From positions 1 to 48,755 of the forward strand of contig JAPKYT010000077.1 in the NCBI GenBank assembly GCA_026394155.1: a DNA stretch of 48,755 bases. The letters run 5' to 3'. Of the stretch, positions 42,975 to 48,755 are shown piece by piece. The translations under genes were made by a program, and so were the position numbers. How positions within the stretch are numbered: the stretch's first letter is position 1; each line of letters begins with the position of its first letter. The DNA comes from a bacterium. GTDB lineage: Bacteria; Electryoneota; RPQS01. The notes beneath the pieces are model-generated. The model searched no databases and was not told the origin of the DNA. It was given only the letters and a program-made list of their open reading frames with translations.

Positions 42975-43048
42975 AAGCGCAGAAGGGACTCAAACCCCCG
43001 ACACCAGAATCATGATTCCCGTGCTCTGACGAGCTGAGCCACTCCGTC
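42975..43048 (-). tRNA. tRNA-Met-like gene (CAT), probably decayed
   Basis: On the minus strand all arms have canonical lengths: acceptor GACGGAG...CTGCGCT, D-arm GCTC/GAGC, anticodon arm CGGGA-ATCATGA-TTCTG with anticodon CAT, 5-nt variable loop, T-arm GGGGG-TTTGAGT-CCCTT. But two acceptor pairs are mismatched (G5:G68 and A2:C71), the T-loop has T instead of the invariant C56, several pairs are G:U, and no CCA is encoded, unlike tRNA-Lys in the same window. I read it as a degenerating tRNA; a divergent functional tRNA or tRNA-Ile2 remains possible. Confidence 0.5.
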
Positions 43049-43213
43049 AGATACCTCATGTTCCACAGGGGGTTAATGGTAAGCAAAAACCGTCCCAATG
43101 TCAAGCCAACATCTCGGGCCAAGTCTTGATTGTTGCGCAGCCCGACGTTACATTTGCAGTGGAAATATTGAACATGACCCGCCAGATAACTAAGTCCGCC
43201 ACGATCCCGCAGG

Positions 43214-43270
43214 ATGAATAATCTGAAGTCGTTGAGTGTCTTGGTGACCGGAGCGGCCGACTTCTCTACC
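43214..43270 (+). pseudogene. N-terminal fragment of an NAD-dependent epimerase/SDR
   Basis: ATG 43214 begins NNLKSLSVLVTGAADFS, the nucleotide-binding start of extended SDR sugar epimerases (normally VLVTGAAGFIGSH). After about 18 codons homology stops and the frame becomes Arg/Ser-rich noise. It appears to be a gene start left after a deletion. Confidence 0.5.
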
Positions 43271-43795
43271 TCGCGTTCACGGGAGCGGGCGCGGATTGGT
43301 GGCTGCGGCGACGCGCCGAGCGACGCCGCGCCCGAGTCTCGAATACCGCCGCCTCGATGGAGTAGGCGCGTAACGTCGTCGCATACACCTCGCCATGTTC
43401 CTCTGTTTTAAGTTCTCGCCGCGAAACCCGGCAGCACCCCCAGCGGCAGACCGCATTGATGGGCAGCGCTGGGCCCTCGATATCGAGCGTTCGACGAACG
43501 AGCGCCCGTGGTATCCTCAAATCGCGGAACAACGGAGCGAGACCGGCTACCGTTTCTTGGCAGGCCGGCTCGCCGGCCAAACGGATTCACGCGAGCTTCC
43601 GTCTTCGGCTCCCTCTGTCTCGGCGGCGAGCGACTGGAACTTCTCTTCCGGAGAGCCTGACGGCAGTTGGATTGCCCTCAAGTTTGACCGGCGCGAAGAC
43701 ACCCTGAGCATTGCTTGTGACCTGTTCCTGCTGTAGCGCTGGTACTACGCTTGCAGCGGCCAAACGTGGTTCGTCGCCAATTCACTCCGTTTCCT

Positions 43796-43825
43796 TCGCC
43801 GCAGGCTCGGCCTGCCGGCGAAGCT
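43796..43825. repeat. Hairpin CTTCGCCG...CGGCGAAG
   Basis: CTTCGCCG-C-AGG pairs with CCTG-CCGGCGAAG around a CTCGG loop, with one bulge. Located just before another strong hairpin; role unknown, possibly a terminator of lost genes. Confidence 0.45.
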
Positions 43826-43840
43826 CGGATGGGTACAACG

Positions 43841-43871
43841 GAAGCGGGCCTCGAAAATCGAGGCCCGCTTC
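43841..43871. terminator. Strong hairpin GAAGCGGGCCTCGA...
   Basis: Perfect 14-bp stem with a 3-nt loop, 24 bp after the stop of the minus-strand T9SS tail fragment. Likely the original terminator of that gene, without a long U-tract. Confidence 0.65.
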
Positions 43872-43894
43872 ATATTGACGATGAGCGACCGCGG

Positions 43895-44454
43895 CTATTT
43901 GAGCAACAGCATCTTGCCGGTCGCCTGAAAATCACTGGCGCTCATGCGCACCAGATACATGCCGGAAGGCAAGTGGCCGGCGTCGAACGTCACCCGCTGA
44001 CACCCCGCCGCCCACATAACCCGTCTCGGAAAACTCCGTCGCATCCCCCTTCACGAATGGAACGCCCAATCGCTTGGCGATGAGTTTCACAGTATAAGTT
44101 TTGCCAACGCCCGTCGGCCCAATCATTAAAATATTCAACTTGATTCGACCCAAATCAAGCTCGTCGGAATGCCGTTGGCTTTCAGATTCGCAGTGATGAA
44201 AGTGCACAGATTTCCGTCGCCAAAATCTCAATCGCTTCGTCCTGATGCACGACATAGTCCTTGAGAAAGGTTTCGAGTTCGGTCGGTTTCAGGTCAAAAT
44301 CAATCTCCTCTTCGGCCGGTCCGGGAGCCGTGTGCACCCCTTCATGAGGCGAGCCGAGGTCTCCTTCGGCAATCGCCACATCGTTGCCATATTTGCTGCG
44401 AAGGAACTCCACGATTGCTTCCCGCACTTTCTCCGGACTTGGAGGCTTGCTCAT
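43895..44454 (-). pseudogene. Broken ClpX-like AAA ATPase joined to a T9SS sorting tail
   Basis: ATG 44454 (AGGAAG upstream) starts MSKPPSPEKVREAIVEFL and runs through [32 protein letters not shown], the N-terminal part of a ClpX-related AAA protein. A frameshift near 44200 moves the homology to another frame: [20 protein letters not shown] (Walker A) to [13 protein letters not shown]. There, about 44005-44020, it stops and a third frame gives [18 protein letters not shown]...TGKMLLLK and a stop at 43895, a typical type A sorting tail of a T9SS cargo protein. So the front of one gene is fused to the end of another by deletion. Not functional. Confidence 0.8.
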
Positions 44455-44528
44455 AGCTATCAACTTCCTTGTAAGCAATAATGAATGTGCCGCCATTGTA
44501 GCCACGCTAACGTCCCAACATGCGCACC

Positions 44529-45221
44529 CTACTGGCCATCCGAGTAGCAAGGTCTCAATGATCCCAATACCCTCACGATGCCTTTGTACTTCGGTTTGTT
44601 GATGCTCTTGGCGAGCATCCCCTCATCAAATCCGGACGGCCCAAAACTGAATGAACATGAATCTTGCCAAACCGCCTCTCGTGTAGATTTGGATACCAGC
44701 ATAGCACTGAGAGTCGAAATCCTGCCTCCGGCAACTTCACTCTCGCTCCTGCGACAATTGCCGACCGACATGAATAGGATTAGCTCCGTCGTTTTCCCTC
44801 CAACGAGATCAAGAGTACTTTGTTGGACAGAGCGAATAGAGTCGGGATCCACTGATTGGTTCGACAAAACGGCATAATAACCCAATGATTCCAGTAAGAA
44901 TTGGGCTATTTTTCGAATCATACTATCAGCCTTGATGCAGCGGGATGAATCTTCAACGACGACATCACCCATTTGGTATCGATAGTGTTCCTCAACTACA
45001 TTGTCACGGATCGGAACGATCGCAACGGCAAAATCAAGTCCGCGTAGTTGCTCGGATTCTTCAAGAAATGTGACCGCAAGTCCACCCCCCCCCCATCGGA
45101 CCAATGGAAATCGGCCATATAAGCTATATATGCTGGTATGGACTCCGACCAATCCATCTGCTCCCGCAGACGCGCAAAGGGTGGGGAAGAAGTGCTCTTG
45201 CGAACAGCAGCGGCCTCATCG
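44529..45221 (-). pseudogene. Unknown gene, 5' end cut by IS1182 element
   Basis: The reading frame of ORF 44529..45152 stays open upstream to the left end of the insertion sequence (FFPTLCASAGADGLVGVHTS), so the ORF-track TTG is probably not the start. About 230 codons remain. The product has beta/alpha segments (LDFAVAIVPIRDNVVEEHYR, SMIRKIAQFLLESLGYYAVL, GGKTTELILFMSVG) and no recognised domain; the N-terminus, possibly with a signal sequence, is lost. A run of about ten C near 45085-45096 falls within it and could also shift the frame. Confidence 0.55.
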
Positions 45222-47013
45222 CCTATGAACAAACAGGGGCCGACTCAGAAGTAACTGGGTCGGCTCTTTGTATTCTTGGTATCGGCGGTGTTGTGGAGCG
45301 GGAGTAAGGAAGAGAGCCAGCGGGGCGTGGATCAAGCCGGGCAAGGTTGAGTAGTCGCCCACCACTTTTTCAGGTTGTGGGCCAAGGCGACCAGATGGAA
45401 CTCGGTTTTGACTTTGTCCAAGCCGCGCAAGGTGAACCGTCGAAAGTTGCCGTTGTGCTTGATCTGTCCGAACACCGACTCCACCTCGATCATCCGCCGC
45501 GAGCGATACTCCCGGCCCGGTGGACTGTTCAGGAGCTCTCGCGCCTTTTGATGATAGGGTTCCACGTCGGCGTTGGTCCATAGGCGGCGCGCGGCATACT
45601 TCGGCGAGCACCGCGCCTTCAGGGGACAGGTCGTGCAGTCGTGGGCCTCGTAGATCCGCAACGTGCGATCCTTGCGATGCCACGACCGGAGGTAGGACAA
45701 GGTCTGCCCTTGGGGACAGGTATAGGTGTCGCTTGAAGAGTCGTAGACGAATGCGGTGTAATCCAGCGCGCTGTCCTTGCGCTTGCCCCGCTGTTCCTGA
45801 TCAAAGCGGTTGTACTTGACATACGCCGTCGCCCCCCGTGCTTCCAGATCCCGGTAGTTCTGGGCACTGCCGTAGGCGGCATCGGCCACCACCACCTCCG
45901 GATCGATCCCGTACAGATCATGAAAGTGATCCAGATGCGCTTTCAGCGTGGGCGTGTCCGTGGGGTCCTGATGCACCGTGACGTTGGTGATGAACTGCTG
46001 TTCCGTGCTGATCTGCACATTGTAGCCCGGCTTGAGCTGGCCGTTGCGCATCCGGTCTTCCTTCATCCGCATGAAGGTGGCATCTTCATCCGTCTTGGAA
46101 AAGCTGTTCCGCTCGCCCAGGATATCCTGTTGCCGCTCGTACTTCTGAAGCCGCGGCAAGAAGTTCTGGCGGATCTTCTTCACCGCCTTGCCCGTCGGAT
46201 CGTCCTGATCCTTCTCCTTCCGAGCCGCCAGCCGCGCTTCCATCTCCTGGGCTGTCCGTTCGAGCTGCCCAGCCGTGATCGGCGTCGCGTTTTCCCCCAC
46301 CTCTTCGAGATCCTTGTCCCCGTAGCGCGCGTTCTCCGTGTCGTTCTCCGCCTCGATCTGACGGAGCAACTCACGCACTTGCGCTTCCAGACGGGTCTTC
46401 TGCGTCCGGACCCCTTTGCCCCAGACGAAGCTGTAGCGGTTGGCCTGAGCTTCGATCTTGGTCCCGTCCACAAAGGTCTCACACAGCGTCACCAGCCCTG
46501 CTTCCACCAACAGCGCCGTCAGTGACACAAACACCTCTTCAATCGTCTGCTTCAGATGGGACGTACGGAAGCGGTTGAGGGTGCGGAAGTCCGGTCGCTG
46601 GCTTCCGGAGAGCCACATGTAGTGCACGTTCTCCCGTAGCGCCTTGGCGATCCGGCGCGAGGAGCGCACCCCATCCAGATACGCGTAGAGCATCACCTTC
46701 AACAGCATGCGGGGGTGATAACGGCTGGCCCCGCCGCCGTCATAGGACGAAAGCAGCGCGGCCAGATCCATGCGGTCCACGACCTCGTTGACCACCCGCA
46801 CCGCATGACCCGAAGGAATCAACTCTTCGAGCGAGGACGGCAGCATCGTGGTCTGATGCTGATGATACGGCTTGAATACCGGCTGCGACGATACACCCTT
46901 GGGCATAGCCACTCTCCTTTGGCAAACACCACGCTGCCCAAAGATAACTCACCGCCAACAAAAAAGAAAGGGGCCGACCCGTACTTATGGGACAGCCCCC
47001 GTTGAGTTCATAA
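45222..47013 (-). mobile_element. IS1182-family insertion sequence
   Basis: About 1.8 kb. The two ends align as imperfect inverted repeats of about 50 bp: CCTATGAAC...GGGGCCGACTCAGAAGTA...GGGTCGGC on the left, and inverted CTTATGAAC...GGGGGCTGTCCCATAAGTA...GGGTCGGC on the right. The single transposase gene lies between, transcribed leftward. The left end interrupts the gene at 44529-45221. I could not define a target duplication with confidence, so the outermost 10-15 bp are uncertain. Confidence 0.8.
45332..46912 (-). CDS. IS1182-family transposase
   Basis: 526 residues from ATG 46912, with AAGGAGAG upstream. The N-terminal DUF772-type domain (PSSLEELIPSGHAVRVVNEV ... YHPRMLLKVMLYAYLDG ... 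RRIAKALRENVHYMWLSG) is typical of IS1182. DDE residues: Asp in ETFVDGTKIEA, Asp in EVVVADAAYGSAQNY, Glu in RMIEVESVFGQIKHN. A CxxC-type segment (CTTCPLKARC) precedes the last motif. It appears intact with no frameshift, so the element may be active. Confidence 0.95.
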   Translation of the reverse strand: MAMPKGVSSQPVFKPYHQHQTTMLPSSLEELIPSGHAVRVVNEVVDRMDLAALLSSYDGGGASRYHPRMLLKVMLYAYLDGVRSSRRIAKALRENVHYMWLSGSQRPDFRTLNRFRTSHLKQTIEEVFVSLTALLVEAGLVTLCETFVDGTKIEAQANRYSFVWGKGVRTQKTRLEAQVRELLRQIEAENDTENARYGDKDLEEVGENATPITAGQLERTAQEMEARLAARKEKDQDDPTGKAVKKIRQNFLPRLQKYERQQDILGERNSFSKTDEDATFMRMKEDRMRNGQLKPGYNVQISTEQQFITNVTVHQDPTDTPTLKAHLDHFHDLYGIDPEVVVADAAYGSAQNYRDLEARGATAYVKYNRFDQEQRGKRKDSALDYTAFVYDSSSDTYTCPQGQTLSYLRSWHRKDRTLRIYEAHDCTTCPLKARCSPKYAARRLWTNADVEPYHQKARELLNSPPGREYRSRRMIEVESVFGQIKHNGNFRRFTLRGLDKVKTEFHLVALAHNLKKWWATTQPCPA

Positions 47014-47047
47014 GAGCGCACTGCCGTGCGGCACTACCGCACGGGCG

Positions 47048-47090
47048 CCCGATTCCGGCCGGGTGGCGAAGACTGACCCGGCTCGGCGGT
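47048..47090 (-). repeat. Dispersed hairpin repeat, copy 3
   Basis: The reverse complement reads GACCGCCGAGCCGGGTCAGT... to ...GGCCGGAATCGGG, nearly identical to the copies at 37358 and 37526. It lies 35 bp outside the right end of the IS1182 element, without the GAGCCTATCTTGAAATAA end sequence. Confidence 0.75.
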
Positions 47091-47165
47091 CAATTCGTTT
47101 TTCTGATTTCTAATTTCTCGTTTCTCATTTCTTCCTTTCTTCACGCCTCCTTGGACTGCCGCGGC

Positions 47166-47705
47166 CTACGCGGCGTCGCCCTCCAACTGGACGCCGAGCG
47201 CAACGCCCAGGCGTGCGGTGTAGTTGAGGTACGCCGCCGTGTGAACCGTCCGCAGAATCTCCACATCCGAGAGGCCCGCCCCGCGCAGGTGGTCCACGTC
47301 GCGCCGCGACATGGAATTGGGAAGCAACGTCAGCTTGCGCGCAAAGTACACCAAGCGGCGCAACCGCACGGGTTCCGTGTCCGGGTCCTCACCCGCCACC
47401 AAGGCCTCCACCAGATCGGCGCTGCCTCCCGCCTGAAGCACCGCTTCCGTGTGATGGTGCAGCCCATACAAGCACTCGTTGGCCGAGCACACCGTCAGCG
47501 CAATGGAATGGCACTCCAAAGGCGAGAGCCAGTCCGGCCTGAGCATGGTGGCGACGTTCATGTCCAGATGCGCCTGCAACAGGTCAGCGTCCAGACTCGC
47601 GATCTGCCAGATGTTGGTCACCTGGCCGTGATGCCGCGCGATTGAGGCATAAACCTCCGCCAGCCGGCCGGTTGCGCTCTCGGGAGCAATCGTCTCGATG
47701 AACAT
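47166..47705 (-). CDS. AhpD/carboxymuconolactone-decarboxylase-like protein
   Basis: 179 residues, all helical, of the peroxidase-related AhpD-like group. ATG 47705 has GAGGG upstream. The normal motif is NxCxYCxxHH with two redox Cys; here it reads SANECLYGLHHHTEAVLQAG (about 79-98): the first Cys and the His residues are kept but the second Cys is Gly. Peroxidatic cycling with two Cys is therefore not possible in the usual way; a one-Cys or non-redox role is likely. It is flanked by the IS element and a long intergenic region and seems monocistronic. Confidence 0.85.
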   Translation of the reverse strand: MFIETIAPESATGRLAEVYASIARHHGQVTNIWQIASLDADLLQAHLDMNVATMLRPDWLSPLECHSIALTVCSANECLYGLHHHTEAVLQAGGSADLVEALVAGEDPDTEPVRLRRLVYFARKLTLLPNSMSRRDVDHLRGAGLSDVEILRTVHTAAYLNYTARLGVALGVQLEGDAA

Positions 47706-48248
47706 TACGGAACCCTCGCAAATCTACCCAATAACTGCCTGGAGTATTCGCCGACCGCGCAATGGGTCGTTTTCTACGCAGTACAAATATACAAGAGAAT
47801 GTGAAAGCTGGAATACCTCCAAGCTATTCAGGTGCGATTTTTTGTCGGGGCGCGCTTTTCTTCAGAGCCGACGTTCGGGCGGTTGCGCATTTTTCTACTC
47901 ATTTGCCGAGAGGCATCATATCGGACTGTTATGTCTTGAAATGCGACGCACCTCAATCTTGTACCAGAGCGATCCTGACCCAGCTCGTTACTTGACTAAA
48001 CACAGAAGGTTTTGAGAGGGCGCGGGGCGCCGTGCCGATTTCACGCGAACGTTCATTAAATTGTCCGCCGCGCGAAAAAGTATTGCATTGGTCTCTCTTG
48101 CGTCGTATTCTATTTATTAGAGGAAAAGTGCGTTGAGAGTTCCTCTGACTTTGTGAAGTGAATTACATGAGTGGCCGCGCACCGCTTGTGCCGGCGGGTG
48201 CGCCCGGTTTCCGTCCTTTTGTGCAAGGGAAAAGAGGAGGAGAGGTTC
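47706..48248. other. Intergenic region with promoter
   Basis: About 540 bp, AT-richer than its surroundings. ORFs 47698..48015 and 47762..47995 have no RBS and no recognisable product. It contains the promoter at 48083-48111 and a leader of about 130 nt for the secreted protein that follows. Confidence 0.6.
48083..48111 (+). promoter_or_regulatory. Sigma70-type promoter
   Basis: TTGCAT (48083-48088), 17-bp spacer, TATTCT (48106-48111), about 137 bp before ATG 48249. The leader to the start codon has no strong hairpin that I could see. Confidence 0.65.
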
Positions 48249-48755
48249 ATGAGAAATGTGACAAAATTCGTAGGGGTGATCGCCTTGATGCTGGCGGCTT
48301 CGGTGCCGGTCGCCCGAGCGCAATGCGGCGCCTACCTGTTGGCGGCGCTCGACGAGAACAACCCCCTTCATGCCTATCAAACGTTCGACGCGAGCGTGTG
48401 GACCAACAGCCCGCACTGCCCGGCCAGCGGACAAATCAGCATCAGCACGGTGCCGCCGGGACAAGTGTCTTTCAACTCCAGCCGGGATACCTACTGGGTG
48501 GAAAGCTTCTTCGACGTCTTTACCGAGTGCCACACGATCAAGCCGCAGGTCATTCCGACGGGGCCGGTGGAATCCTTCTTTGATATCTGGACGGAGGTGA
48601 CCTTCGATGACCCGGCCTATTCGCCGCTGTCGTTCGTCGAACACGTGCGGATCACTCCTCTGAACCGGCTCGAGATTGTGCACATGCCTCCTTGCGGGGA
48701 TGCTGTGCCCCTCGGCATGTATCCCGAAGAGAGCTACTGCTTCCACGTCTGTCAC
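48249..48755 (+). CDS. Secreted protein, 3' end outside window
   Basis: Missing from the ORF track because it has no stop within the window; 169 codons are visible and all are open. ATG 48249 follows GGAGGAGAGG. Residues 1-23 are a signal peptide (FVGVIALMLAASVPVARA) and the mature protein starts QCGAYLLAAL. It is beta-rich with spaced Cys (HCPAS, TECHT, PPCGD, SYCFHVC), like the protein at 17925. WVESFFDVFTE and VESFFDIWTE form a short internal repeat (about 85-120). Family unknown; probably a surface or secreted beta-sandwich protein. Confidence 0.75.
   Translation, partial: MRNVTKFVGVIALMLAASVPVARAQCGAYLLAALDENNPLHAYQTFDASVWTNSPHCPASGQISISTVPPGQVSFNSSRDTYWVESFFDVFTECHTIKPQVIPTGPVESFFDIWTEVTFDDPAYSPLSFVEHVRITPLNRLEIVHMPPCGDAVPLGMYPEESYCFHVCH

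Larger units (their letters stand above)
43049..43894. other. Non-coding decay region
   Basis: About 850 bp with no intact gene. It contains an epimerase start fragment (43214), two strong hairpins (43796-43825 and 43841-43871) and ORFs in overlapping frames without RBS. ORF 43395..43736 has no recognisable product. Confidence 0.5.

Noticed and set aside
42975-43048. Selenocysteine tRNA
   Set aside because: TCA occurs in the loop region, but there is no long variable arm or 8-bp acceptor; the loop frame gives CAT.
43395-43736. 113-residue ORF in the decay region
   Set aside because: No RBS and overlapping antisense ORF of equal quality; no family recognised.
1-48755. CRISPR array or cas genes
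   Set aside because: No regularly spaced short direct repeats and no Cas-like proteins were seen.

Overview
The window is a GC-rich bacterial chromosome segment from a non-model organism. A type 9 secretion (T9SS) C-terminal sorting tail on a gene remnant near 43.9 kb points to the FCB group (Bacteroidota and related candidate phyla). The readable promoters are sigma70-like (TTGACA/TATACT with 17-bp spacing) rather than Bacteroidales-type, which fits a candidate phylum beside Bacteroidota. This placement is inference; there is no rRNA gene here.

Left end (1-2.6 kb): the right end of an integrative element, with a truncated IS630-like ORF, an unknown gene, an excisionase-like HTH protein and a tyrosine integrase that stops just before the 3' half of an initiator tRNA-Met (the att duplication). 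Next come a large secreted GH20-like protein (minus), an outer-membrane barrel protein and a small exported protein. From 7.4 to 14.3 kb lies a copper/silver-type RND efflux operon (outer-membrane factor, adaptor with three metal-binding modules, CusA-like pump, and a periplasmic protein with two CCxGC modules). A tRNA-Lys(CTT) follows, with a truncated integrase and the tail of another gene.

16-21 kb: behind a consensus promoter sit a secretin-like outer-membrane channel, a small secreted protein preceded by three consecutive hairpins (the last covering its ribosome binding site), an Ig-like chaperone/scaffold-type protein and another exported protein. This may be an undescribed surface-export locus.

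21.4-34.4 kb (minus): a tightly packed catabolic cluster. It encodes a GNAT-like protein, a thiolase-fold protein without the usual nucleophilic Cys with its DUF35 partner, the three oxamate-carbamoyltransferase-type subunits (DUF2877, FdrA, DUF1116), a membrane-anchored unknown, a cyclase-family metal hydrolase, a B12/radical SAM protein and a three-subunit molybdenum hydroxylase. I infer oxidation and ring opening of an N-heterocycle or cyclic amide, ending in carbamoyl transfer.

34.8-41.8 kb: a Gly-rich lipoprotein, then an arsenic locus (arsR with a visible promoter/operator, acr3, DUF318 permease, two thioredoxin-like proteins, CcdA, ArsF) interrupted by a miniature inverted-repeat element, then a GT2 glycosyltransferase. 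From 42 kb to the end: a methyltransferase, a decayed tRNA-Met, a decay zone (epimerase start, ClpX-like/T9SS chimera, a gene cut by an insertion), an IS1182-family element, an AhpD-like protein and the start of a secreted protein that runs off the window.

Two dispersed palindromic repeat families are visible: a C/G-run palindrome directly after stop codons at three loci, and a GCCGGGT/ACCCGGC hairpin unit present in full three times (twice in the ars locus, once beside the IS).
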